NCBI GenBank assembly: GCA_004556755.1
Contig: SFFW01000005.1
Span: forward strand, 89,869 to 153,868
Reading direction: 5' to 3'
Length of the DNA stretch: 64,000 nt
Source: Clostridiales bacterium
Lineage (GTDB): Bacteria; Bacillota; Clostridia; Oscillospirales; Oscillospiraceae
Position 1 is the first letter of the stretch. Each line of letters begins with the position of its first letter. Below the pieces are notes generated by a model. The model saw nothing but the letters and a program-made list of their open reading frames with translations. It was not told the origin of the DNA and made no database searches. Shown here piece after piece: positions 31,785 to 40,028 of this stretch. The position numbers were made by a program, and so were the translations under genes.

Positions 31785-33314
31785 TTATAAAGTTGCTTCG
31801 GCTTCGGGGGTTGCCATGAATATCGCCGCAAAGGTGATTCCGAGAAGTATGAAGTATGCGAACAGGACTCTCGGATAGAACCAAAGATACTCAACTATGC
31901 AGGAGAAGGCGATTCCGACAAATGCGGCCGTACAGGCGATAAGCAGCGCTCTGACAAGACCGTCAGCACGTCTGCGTGCAATGACCGAGTCTTTTATGCA
32001 GCGGAGAATGAGCCACATGAACGAGACAAAACCGAGTATACCGGTCTCAAGTATAAGCTCAAAGTACTGCGACTGCGTATGCACTGCACCGTCAACGGTG
32101 TCGTACAGAGGGGACAGCGAAGCAAACGAGGCAGGACCCAGGCCGATGCCGTTCACACCGTAGTCACGGATCATGTACCCGACGCTCTCCCACAGCTGGA
32201 ATCTGTACTGAGCAGAACTGTCTATGTGACCGCTGCTGCCGAGAAAGCTTGTGACAATTGTGGTAAGACGGGTCACTATGGTGGAGGGCAGGAATGGGAT
32301 TGCCAGCAATGCCAGTGCAATAAAAAGCGGAATGAGCTTTTTGTTGCGCAGCCAGACGTATATGAGAGCCGCAAGCATAAGGGATATCCAGCCCGAACGA
32401 GAGTAGGTCATGATAAGCGCAACTGCGGGGAATACAAGACCTATGAGGAGCGCAACGCAGCTAAGCTGATTCTTTCGGGTGCCGGCGAAAGCCGCACACA
32501 GGGGCATAAACAGCACGAGAAACTCCGCATAATTGTTCGGATTGTCAAGCGTTGAGGTGACACGACCCGGTATGCCGGAATTGATCGTCAGATCGGTCAA
32601 CGAGGCATCGGCGTAAACAAGATTGAACTTGCGCTGAATGATGGCGTAAACAGCCGTCACAATAACTGCGGCATAGATAAACGCAAGAAGCTTAAACAGC
32701 TGCTTTGCGTCTCTCATATCCGCCGCAATGACATAGGTGAAGATGAATGCCGCCGCAAAAAACAGCAGTATTCTCATGCTGTCGGAGCGGTTCTGCGAGA
32801 ACAGAAGGCTCAAAACGAGCGCTATGGCAAAGAGCATAAACGGGAAGCCGAGCTTGTCGGGATACATCAGCTTGCGCTTACCGCTGCCGACAAGGATCAG
32901 ATACAGGATCAAAAATCCAATCGCAGCGACGATCGCATAACCGTTGTTCCAGTAGCTGTGAGGCATGATGAACATTGCACAGATAAAGGCACCGAGCAGG
33001 AATTCAAAGTTGAGAATAAACGAGCCGCGGCACAGCCTCACTATAAGGCTGCCTTTCCATGCAGGAGCGGCAAAGCCCGCAATTGCGGAGAACAGTCTGC
33101 AAATTATGTCGAGGACAAAGCGCAGTATGCGTGACAGAAGCGAAGATTCGTAGAGCGTTTGAATACGATTTCCTCTGCGCAGAAGCTTTACTGCCGCAAG
33201 GTTGTCATATGCACGTCTGAAGGGCTCCCAGATCTTTTGGAGTATCGAAAAGAACGTGCTGTGTATCCATGCATTATAGAAGTAATTCAGGATGACGCCG
33301 TACTGCAAGCGCAT
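31785..33314 (-). CDS. O-antigen ligase/Wzy-like polymerase family membrane protein
   Basis: The 509-residue protein has about 10-12 membrane helices after a 100-residue N-terminal part. The family features are MTYSRSGWISLMLAAL, a long outside loop with QYRFQLWESVGYMIRDYG...GIGLGPASF, and HTQSQYFELILETGILGF. Proteins of this fold join or polymerise surface glycans on the outer face of the membrane. With the glycosyltransferase gene at 33860 it probably belongs to a small exopolysaccharide or wall-glycan locus. Which polymer is unknown. Confidence 0.85.
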   Translation of the reverse strand: MRLQYGVILNYFYNAWIHSTFFSILQKIWEPFRRAYDNLAAVKLLRRGNRIQTLYESSLLSRILRFVLDIICRLFSAIAGFAAPAWKGSLIVRLCRGSFILNFEFLLGAFICAMFIMPHSYWNNGYAIVAAIGFLILYLILVGSGKRKLMYPDKLGFPFMLFAIALVLSLLFSQNRSDSMRILLFFAAAFIFTYVIAADMRDAKQLFKLLAFIYAAVIVTAVYAIIQRKFNLVYADASLTDLTINSGIPGRVTSTLDNPNNYAEFLVLFMPLCAAFAGTRKNQLSCVALLIGLVFPAVALIMTYSRSGWISLMLAALIYVWLRNKKLIPLFIALALLAIPFLPSTIVTRLTTIVTSFLGSSGHIDSSAQYRFQLWESVGYMIRDYGVNGIGLGPASFASLSPLYDTVDGAVHTQSQYFELILETGILGFVSFMWLILRCIKDSVIARRRADGLVRALLIACTAAFVGIAFSCIVEYLWFYPRVLFAYFILLGITFAAIFMATPEAEATL

Positions 33315-33345
33315 CGCCCTCCTTTCGTGAGAGTATCATAATGCG

Positions 33346-33834
33346 TCACTCCGCCTCGGAAACGCCGGAGACGTAGGCGTAAAGGCTTGTTTTGCCGAAG
33401 TGCATGGTAAAGCTGGCGCCGACGCCGTAAAGTCTGCCGTCAACGTAAAGACCCTTGTCCGTGAGCTTGCCTTCAAGCTCTACCGTGACGTAAACTTCAT
33501 CGGTGTATGCCACTTCGGTCTTGACCTGATTGCCTTCGTCATCGACCATATAAGTGTAAGCTGGAGCGCTTTCAACGGAAACGACCTTGCCGAAGGGAAC
33601 ATCCGTAGTGTCTTCAAATGCGGGCGAACCGATCTCTATGGACTCTGCAATGCCGGAGGGCACTTTGTTGGAGCAAAACACGACTCTGAGAGTCGTTGTC
33701 TCGGATTCGGACGCTTCCTGAGCGGGAGTGAAGGCCTTGGTTGCAAAAAACACGGCGGCTGCGATGATAATAAGGATTATCAGCAGGTCAATGATGTTGA
33801 TTTTGCCGAAGATTTTTCCGTTTTTGTCGATCAT
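33346..33834 (-). CDS. DUF4330 domain membrane-anchored protein
   Basis: The 162-residue protein has a short cytoplasmic start (MIDKNGKIFGKINIIDLLI), one membrane helix (about residues 13-32) and an outside domain with a beta-rich pattern (TTLRVVFCSNKVPSGIAESIE...YVTVELEGKLTDKGLYVDGR). This matches DUF4330, which is usually found within Bacillota polysaccharide clusters. No function is established. It lies between the glycosyltransferase and the ligase-like gene with gaps under 35 bases, so it is likely cotranscribed with them. Confidence 0.8.
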   Translation of the reverse strand: MIDKNGKIFGKINIIDLLIILIIIAAAVFFATKAFTPAQEASESETTTLRVVFCSNKVPSGIAESIEIGSPAFEDTTDVPFGKVVSVESAPAYTYMVDDEGNQVKTEVAYTDEVYVTVELEGKLTDKGLYVDGRLYGVGASFTMHFGKTSLYAYVSGVSEAE

Positions 33835-33859
33835 GTTCTTTATTACCTTTCAAATCAAA

Positions 33860-34942
33860 TTATTTATAAGCTTCAAAAACATCCGATGCCAGCTTGCGGA
33901 GATCAAACTCCTCGCTGACCTTTTTCAGCGCATTGGCGGAGTATTCCGAGCGGAGAGCATCGTTTTCCATCAGTTCAAGCATCGCATCGGAAAAAGCGTC
34001 GCTGTCTCCGAATTTGACGGCTTCGCCGCAGACCGTGTTTTTTACCGCAAGATCGGGGTTGCCGCCGACGTCGGTCACAACGAGAGGGACGCCCGCATTC
34101 ATGGCTTCAAGTATCGCAAAGCTCATCGCTTCGCTGGAGCTTGTGTTAAGATACAGGTCGGACGATTTCAGCATCCTGTCCGTATCACGACGGAAGCCGA
34201 GCTGTATAACGCAGTCGCCCAAGCCCGAATTCGTGATCATCACGGCGATATCGCCAAACTCCTCGCCTTTGTCGCCGGCGATGAAGCAGACGAAGGGCTT
34301 TTGAGTCTTGCGTCGGAGCTTTGCAAGCGAGGCGAGCAAAAACGGAAGCCCCTTTTCCGGAGAGTAGCGTGCCATTATCGACATGACGAAGGTCTCGTCC
34401 GGCACTCCGAATTCACGGGCAAAGCTGCGGTCATACACTCGCTCTCCGCTCGGCTCGATGCCGTTGCAAATGACACGAATACGGTCCTTTTTGACGCCGT
34501 TTGCGGCCAATATATCGGCGCCCTGACGGCAGACGGCAATTACTCTGTGGTCAAACGGAGTGACGATGCGGTTCAGTATCTTCCATTTCATGTTCTGATA
34601 AATGGTGAGATGAGCCGTGTACACGACCTTGACGCTGCGATAAAACCGCTTTGAAAGTATTGCAATGACGTTTTCCATCGGATATTGTGCGTGTATCACG
34701 TCAACGGCGTTTGCACGGCAGTAGCCGGCAAGCTTCTTCGCTGCCGACAGAGCATTTTTGGCGCTCATGTCAAAGCGAAAGCAGGGAAAGCCCTCTGCGC
34801 TTATTGTTTCGGAAAGCTGCCCCGGAACGTTGTAGGCAAGATGACATGTCTCGCCACGTTCGGACAGAATGTGCATCAGATTCAAAACGTACTTTTCGGT
34901 TCCCGCTTTTCCAGCAAAGTTGATCAGATACAAAATGTTCAT
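33860..34942 (-). CDS. Glycosyltransferase family 4 protein
   Basis: This 360-residue GT-B enzyme would transfer a sugar from a nucleotide donor to a growing glycan at the inner face of the membrane. The N-terminal domain begins NILYLINFAGKAGTEKYVLNLM. The C-terminal domain has YSPEKGLPFLLASL, and the donor-binding block SSSEAMSFAILEAMNAGVPLV with the ExxxxxxxE spacing. VVTDVGGNPDL is typical of GT4. It is the first gene of the minus-strand three-gene locus, and a perfect palindrome lies just before its ribosome site. Confidence 0.9.
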   Translation of the reverse strand: MNILYLINFAGKAGTEKYVLNLMHILSERGETCHLAYNVPGQLSETISAEGFPCFRFDMSAKNALSAAKKLAGYCRANAVDVIHAQYPMENVIAILSKRFYRSVKVVYTAHLTIYQNMKWKILNRIVTPFDHRVIAVCRQGADILAANGVKKDRIRVICNGIEPSGERVYDRSFAREFGVPDETFVMSIMARYSPEKGLPFLLASLAKLRRKTQKPFVCFIAGDKGEEFGDIAVMITNSGLGDCVIQLGFRRDTDRMLKSSDLYLNTSSSEAMSFAILEAMNAGVPLVVTDVGGNPDLAVKNTVCGEAVKFGDSDAFSDAMLELMENDALRSEYSANALKKVSEEFDLRKLASDVFEAYK

Positions 34943-34953
34943 ATAAACACCTC

Positions 34954-34968
34954 GCTTAGGTCCTAAGC
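34954..34968. promoter_or_regulatory. Perfect palindrome in the glycan-operon leader
   Basis: GCTTAGG-T-CCTAAGC is a 7-bp perfect inverted repeat around one base, 11 bases ahead of the GT4 start codon. It could be a repressor operator or a hairpin that masks the GAGGTG ribosome site. Confidence 0.45.
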
Positions 34969-35057
34969 TGAATCTTATATACTATACAATGGATGACCGC
35001 TTATTTCAAGAACGAATACTTAAATTTTAGAGTGGGCGGTAAGTGCCAGATATGGTA

Positions 35058-35085
35058 TTGCAAATTTTTTAAGTTATGGTATAAT
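35058..35085 (+). promoter_or_regulatory. Promoter of the flavoprotein/kinase operon
   Basis: TTGCAA (35058-35063) and TATAAT (35080-35085) are 16 bases apart, 36 bases ahead of the first gene. The -10 is consensus and the -35 is weak, leaving room for an activator. Confidence 0.5.
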
Positions 35086-35121
35086 GCTCTTAACTATACA
35101 ACGTGTATACGAAGGTGCCGA

Positions 35122-36831
35122 ATGAACATTAAAAGTATAAACAAAAAACTGAGAAAAGAGTTCGGAGATCGGGTCAATGCATCATTCGAAAACGGCTGCA
35201 TCGTTTTGCGTGGAAAGCTCCCGACATGGGAGGAGACAGTCAGAGCGGGACAGCTTGCCGCAACGCCGTATTCGACGACGCACGTCGTAAACGACATCGA
35301 CTGTGCCGAGGTGCAGGACGAAAAAATGCATCTGCCGCTCCTTAATGATACGGCGCTCGAAGGCCGCAGGGTGCAGGTGCTTATAGTCGGCGGCGGCATC
35401 ACGGGCGCATCCCTTGCAAGGGAGCTTATGCGCTATAAGCTCGATGTGCTTCTCGTTGACAAGGAGGGCGACCTTGCCCTCGGCGCTTCGGGAAGAAACG
35501 ACGGTGAGGTGCATCCGGGCATAGACCTCAAAAAGGGCAGCTTAAAGCACAAGTACATACGCCGTGCAAATCATATGTATGAGGACATTTGCCGTGAGCT
35601 GGATGTTCCCTTTATCCGCACGGGGCAGTACGCCTGCTTTACCGATAAGCGGCTTTTGCCCTTTGTGCGTCTGTATGTGCAGTACCGCAAGCACATCGAC
35701 GGGATAGAGGACTCCTGCGTCGTTACGGCAAAGGAGCTCAGAAGAACCGAGGAGAACATTAACCCCGACATCGCCTTTGCAATCTCAAACCCCTCATCCG
35801 GCTGCGTAAGCCCGTATAATCTCACGATCGCATACGGCGAAAATGCGGTGCAGAACGGCGCTGCCGTGTGCCTTAACACCGTGGTTTTGGGCATGACCGT
35901 TAAGGACGGACGCATCGTTTCGGTCGAAACGAACCGAGGCACCGTCTATCCGGAGATAGTCGTCAACGCCGCCGGCGTGTATGCGGACAAGCTTGCGCAG
36001 ATGGCAAACGACCGCTTCTTCTCCATACATCCGAGACGAGGCACCAACTCCATACTTGACCGCAAGGCGGGCAAAAAGTGGCACGGCATCGCTTCCGTCG
36101 TGGGCCTGAGTACCGGCAGCAAGAGCCATACCAAGGGCGGCGGTATACTGCACACCGTGCATGACAACCTGCTTGTAGGACCCGATGCCGTTGAGACATG
36201 GGAGCGTGAAAACACCGCCACCTCAAGGGAAAGCATAGAGCGGGTGTTCAACAAACAGAAGATAACGATGCCCTCGCTTACGGAAAGGGACATTATCACA
36301 TACTTCACCGGCATCAGAGCCGCCACCTACGAAGAGGACTTCATAATCGAGCCGGGAAGAAATACGAAGAACATTTACCACATCGCAGGCATCCAGTCTC
36401 CGGGACTCACCACCGCTCCGGCGGTAGCGCAGGACGTGGCGCAGGAGATCGTCAAAATGCTCGGCGGTGCGGAGGAAAATCCCGATTTTGACCCCGTGCG
36501 GAAGGCGCCTCCCGTGCTGCGTGAGATGAGCGACGAGGAACGTTCGGAGCTTATCCGTAAAAACCCCGACTACGGCGTCATCGTGTGCCGCTGCGAGGAA
36601 GTGAGCAAGGGCGAGATAATCGACGCACTGCGCTCTCCCATATGCGTGCCGACGGTGGACGGCGTCAAAAAGCGTGTCAGACCCGGTATGGGGCGCTGCC
36701 AGGGCGGCTTCTGCTCACCGCTTGTGACGAAGATAATCGCAGACTATCTCGGCATCCCCGTAAGCGACGTGAGGAAGTCGAACGAAGCCTCCGTCATGGT
36801 CTATGAGAGCGACAGGGGGGACGGCAAATGA
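35122..36831 (+). CDS. GlpA-like FAD-dependent oxidoreductase with BFD-type [2Fe-2S] domain
   Basis: The 569-residue protein resembles the catalytic subunit of anaerobic glycerol-3-phosphate dehydrogenase. After about 75 N-terminal residues that look BON-like (CIVLRGKLPTWEETVRAGQLA), a DAO-type FAD domain starts with VLIVGGGITGAS (GGG at 90-92) and runs to the IAGIQSPGLTTAPAVAQDVA block. The C-terminus (about 480-560) has the Fer2_BFD cysteines in VCRCEEVSKGEI and MGRCQGGFC. The likely reaction is oxidation of glycerol-3-phosphate or a similar 2-hydroxy-phosphate. The start at 35122 (GAAGGTGCCGA upstream) excludes an AT-rich upstream extension. Overlaps the next gene by four bases. Confidence 0.82.
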   Translation: MNIKSINKKLRKEFGDRVNASFENGCIVLRGKLPTWEETVRAGQLAATPYSTTHVVNDIDCAEVQDEKMHLPLLNDTALEGRRVQVLIVGGGITGASLARELMRYKLDVLLVDKEGDLALGASGRNDGEVHPGIDLKKGSLKHKYIRRANHMYEDICRELDVPFIRTGQYACFTDKRLLPFVRLYVQYRKHIDGIEDSCVVTAKELRRTEENINPDIAFAISNPSSGCVSPYNLTIAYGENAVQNGAAVCLNTVVLGMTVKDGRIVSVETNRGTVYPEIVVNAAGVYADKLAQMANDRFFSIHPRRGTNSILDRKAGKKWHGIASVVGLSTGSKSHTKGGGILHTVHDNLLVGPDAVETWERENTATSRESIERVFNKQKITMPSLTERDIITYFTGIRAATYEEDFIIEPGRNTKNIYHIAGIQSPGLTTAPAVAQDVAQEIVKMLGGAEENPDFDPVRKAPPVLREMSDEERSELIRKNPDYGVIVCRCEEVSKGEIIDALRSPICVPTVDGVKKRVRPGMGRCQGGFCSPLVTKIIADYLGIPVSDVRKSNEASVMVYESDRGDGK

Positions 36832-38078
36832 ACTACGACGTAATTGTGATCGGCGGCGGACCCGGCGGTCTTGCCGCTGCGATAAGCGCAACGGAAAACG
36901 GGGCGCACTGCCTTATAATCGAGCGTGAGGAGCGCCTGGGCGGAATGCTCAAGCAGTGCATCCACGACGGCTTCGGTCTGAGTCGCTTCGGTGAAAGACT
37001 GGCGGGACCCGAATATGTCGAGCGCTTCATGGATAAGGTGCGTGAGGAGAATATCGAGACCTCGCTGAGTACCTTCGTGACGAGGATAGAGCGCAGGGAC
37101 GGCTCTTTCGAGGTCGTCACCGTCAATTCCGACGGCGTTGCGCATCACACGGCAAAGGCTGTCGTGCTTGCCACGGGCTGCCGTGAAAGGACCGCAAAGC
37201 AGGTCTTTATCCACGGCACACGCCCCGCAGGAGTGTATACCGCAGGGACCGCTCAGCATTTTACGAACAGACTCGGCGTTATGCCGACCAAGAGATGTGT
37301 TATTCTCGGCTCCGGCGACATAGGTCTTATTATGGCACGGCGTCTGACGCTTGAGGGCGCAGAGGTCATCGGCGTGTATGAGATAAACCCCACGCCGTCG
37401 GGACTTACGAGGAATATCCACCAATGCCTGCACGACTTTGACATACCGCTGCACCTCAGCCACACGGTGACGAGGGTGTTCGGAAAGGACCGTCTTGAGG
37501 CGGTCGAGGTCTGCCGTGTGGACGAAAGCATGAAGCCCATCCCGGAGACTGCGGAGCGGATAGACTGCGATGCGCTCATCGTCTCCGTCGGACTCATACC
37601 CGAAAACGAGATCGCCGAAAGCATCGGCGTTACGCTCGATACGAGGACAAAGGGCCCCGTGGTGGACGCTCAGCTTATGACGAGCGTTCCGGGCGTGTTC
37701 TCGTGCGGCAATGCGCTGCACGTCAATGACCTTGTGGACTTCGTTTCCGCTTCGGGCGAGCTTGCGGGCATGAATGCCGCACGCTTTGCCGCAGCGGAAA
37801 GAGACGAAAAGCGCTTTGAGGTCGGCAATAATCTTATGTACTTTGTACCTCAGTGTCTCGACCTCAATGCGGACAACTCGAAGGTCACATACTACTTCCG
37901 TTCGGCGAAGATATTCGGAAAGTGCAGACTTTCCCTGTACGCCGACGGCAAGGAGATCTGGAAAAAAGCCTACCCCTTCCTGCGCCCGCCCGAAATGAAG
38001 GAGCTTGTGCTTGACATGACAAAGTTCGACATAAGCGGCGATACGGCTCTGCGCTGGGAAATCGAGGTGGAGGAATGA
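36828..38078 (+). CDS. NAD(P)/FAD-dependent oxidoreductase, partner of the GlpA-like protein
   Basis: The 416-residue flavoprotein has an N-terminal FAD dinucleotide fold (DVIVIGGGPGGLAAA), the ATG-like LATGCRERTA, a central NAD-binding fold (CVILGSGDIGLIMARRL) and a second FAD contact VFSCGNALHVNDLVDFV. A roughly 90-residue tail ends EIEVEE. Such proteins accompany GlpA-like and DUF1667 proteins as a three-part electron-transfer complex in anaerobes, and probably pass electrons between the FAD of the GlpA-like subunit and NAD. Four-base overlaps on both sides support a fixed-ratio complex. Confidence 0.82.
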   Translation: MNYDVIVIGGGPGGLAAAISATENGAHCLIIEREERLGGMLKQCIHDGFGLSRFGERLAGPEYVERFMDKVREENIETSLSTFVTRIERRDGSFEVVTVNSDGVAHHTAKAVVLATGCRERTAKQVFIHGTRPAGVYTAGTAQHFTNRLGVMPTKRCVILGSGDIGLIMARRLTLEGAEVIGVYEINPTPSGLTRNIHQCLHDFDIPLHLSHTVTRVFGKDRLEAVEVCRVDESMKPIPETAERIDCDALIVSVGLIPENEIAESIGVTLDTRTKGPVVDAQLMTSVPGVFSCGNALHVNDLVDFVSASGELAGMNAARFAAAERDEKRFEVGNNLMYFVPQCLDLNADNSKVTYYFRSAKIFGKCRLSLYADGKEIWKKAYPFLRPPEMKELVLDMTKFDISGDTALRWEIEVEE

Positions 38079-38452
38079 AGGAATTTAACTGCATCGTGTG
38101 TCCGAGGGGCTGTCTTCTGCACGCCGAGGAGCAAGACGGCGAGATAGTCGTCACGGGAAATACCTGCATAAGAGGCCACGACTTTGCCGTGAGCGAGCTT
38201 ACCTGTCCCAAGCGCAGCCTGTGCAGCCTTGTGAAAACCGTGTTCCCGGAAGCACCCGTGCTGCCGGTGAAGCTCAGCTGTGACATTCCCAAGGACAGAA
38301 TATTTGACGCAATGGACTGCATCAAAACCGTCGTCGTGTGCGAAAGAATAGGCAGAGGTGAGGTCATAGTACCCGATCTGCTCGGACTCGGCGCCGACCT
38401 TATCTCAACGAGCGATATACTTATAAGACAGCAGATAAAAGCTACGCTTTAA
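38075..38452 (+). CDS. DUF1667 protein, small Cys-rich redox subunit
   Basis: The 125-residue protein has the DUF1667 cysteine pattern: CIVCPRGC near the N-terminus, GNTCIRG, then ELTCPKRSLCSLVKT. These residues could hold an iron-sulfur cluster or zinc. The family is found almost only beside GlpA-like and HcnB/NADH-oxidase-like flavoproteins, as here, and is taken to be the third subunit of the complex. It overlaps the preceding gene by four bases, and the kinase gene follows 19 bases later. Confidence 0.85.
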   Translation: MKEFNCIVCPRGCLLHAEEQDGEIVVTGNTCIRGHDFAVSELTCPKRSLCSLVKTVFPEAPVLPVKLSCDIPKDRIFDAMDCIKTVVVCERIGRGEVIVPDLLGLGADLISTSDILIRQQIKATL

Positions 38453-38471
38453 TAAATATCGGGAGGATAAT

Positions 38472-40028
38472 ATGAGTAAGCCTTTGATTCTTACCTACGA
38501 TGTGGGAACGCAGAGCACCAGAGCGATACTTGTGGACAAACAGGGCAACATCGTCGATAAGGTGCAGGTCAAGTACAAGGAGCCCTACATTCGCAGACAC
38601 GACGGCTGGGCGGAGCAGAAAACCGATTTCTATTTTGCCCATATGTGCGCCGCAAGCAAGGTGCTGATGGACAGGAACGCCGACAAAGTGCAGGACATAC
38701 TTGCCTGCGTTGTCACCGTCATCAGAGACACCCTCGTCTTTCTTGATGAGAACAATCAGCCAACAAGGGACATCATCCACTGGCTTGACGCAAGAAAGTG
38801 CGATTTTGACAATCCCTATCCCGCATGGAAGAGCTTTCTGTTTAAGCTCATCGGCATGGACAAGGGAACCAAGATCGCATACCGCACCTCCAAGGTCAAC
38901 TGGGTACGTCAGAATCAGCCCGAGATATGGGACAAGACGAAGAAGATCGTCTGCCTGCCCGCATATCTCAACTTCCGCATGACGGGGCGTCTTGCAGACA
39001 CACCGGCAAACACGATCGCACATATCCCCATGGATTACAAGAAAAAGCGCTGGATGGGCGAAAACGATCTCACCCGCTGTATGTACGATGTTCCGCAGGA
39101 GAAGCTGTACGATCTCATCCCCTCCGGCGAGGTGCTGGGCTACGTCAGCAAGGAAGCCGCCGAGCTTTCAGGCGCTCCCGTCGGACTGCCGCTCATATCC
39201 ACCGGCGCCGACAAGGCGTGCGAGACCTTAGGTCTCTCCGTTGCGGATACGAGCAAGGTCTCCATCTCCTTCGGCACCAGCTCCACGGTCGAGATGTTCA
39301 CCGAGAAATACTTTGAGCCGCAGCCCTTCCTGCCATCGTACCCCTCGGTCATAAACTCTGCGTGGAACCCCGAGATCCAGGTGTTCAGAGGCTTCTGGAT
39401 GCTTAGCTGGTTTATCAAAGAATTCGGCGAAAAGGATGCGGAGGAGGCGGCAAAGCTCGGCATATCCACCGAGGAGCTGCTCAACAACAAGGCGGCGCAG
39501 GTCCCCGCAGGCTGTCAGGGACTCATGCTTCAGCCGTACTGGACGCCCGATGTCCTCAAGCCCGACTCCTACGGCGCCATTATCGGCTTTGCCGATTACC
39601 ACACGAAGTATCACGTCTACCGTGCCATCATCGAGGGCATATGCCTTGAGCTGTATATGTCTATGAAGGCAATGGAAAAGCGAGGCAAGATGAATATTAA
39701 GGAAGTGTTCGTCGGTGGCGGCGGCTCAAAGAGCGACCTTGCCTGCCAGATCCTTGCGGACGTGTTCAATCTCCCCGTAAAGCGCATACATACGCATGAA
39801 GCCTGCTCCATCGGCGCTGCAATGGTCGCTTTCATCGCAAAGGGCGAGTTTGACAACTATCAGGAAGCGATAAAGAGCATGGTGCATGAAAAGGATGTAT
39901 TCATGCCGATAAAGGAGAACAACAAGGTCTACTCCGGAATGTACAATATGGTGTACAAGAAGATATACAGGCACGTTAAGCCCTTGTACGCAACGATGAA
40001 TAACCTCAAGGAAAGGAATATGCTTTAA
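38472..40028 (+). CDS. FGGY-family carbohydrate kinase
   Basis: The 518-residue kinase has the actin-like ATPase fold of glycerol, xylulose and ribulose kinases. The phosphate-1 motif is ILTYDVGTQSTRAILVD, and the C-terminal FGGY blocks are EVFVGGGGSKSDLACQILADV and EACSIGAAMVA. Glycerol kinase residues are not clearly conserved in full, so the substrate may be glycerol, dihydroxyacetone or another polyol or ketose. In this operon it would supply the phosphorylated substrate for the GlpA-like oxidase. The stop overlaps the next start by one base (TAATG). Confidence 0.85.
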   Translation: MSKPLILTYDVGTQSTRAILVDKQGNIVDKVQVKYKEPYIRRHDGWAEQKTDFYFAHMCAASKVLMDRNADKVQDILACVVTVIRDTLVFLDENNQPTRDIIHWLDARKCDFDNPYPAWKSFLFKLIGMDKGTKIAYRTSKVNWVRQNQPEIWDKTKKIVCLPAYLNFRMTGRLADTPANTIAHIPMDYKKKRWMGENDLTRCMYDVPQEKLYDLIPSGEVLGYVSKEAAELSGAPVGLPLISTGADKACETLGLSVADTSKVSISFGTSSTVEMFTEKYFEPQPFLPSYPSVINSAWNPEIQVFRGFWMLSWFIKEFGEKDAEEAAKLGISTEELLNNKAAQVPAGCQGLMLQPYWTPDVLKPDSYGAIIGFADYHTKYHVYRAIIEGICLELYMSMKAMEKRGKMNIKEVFVGGGGSKSDLACQILADVFNLPVKRIHTHEACSIGAAMVAFIAKGEFDNYQEAIKSMVHEKDVFMPIKENNKVYSGMYNMVYKKIYRHVKPLYATMNNLKERNML

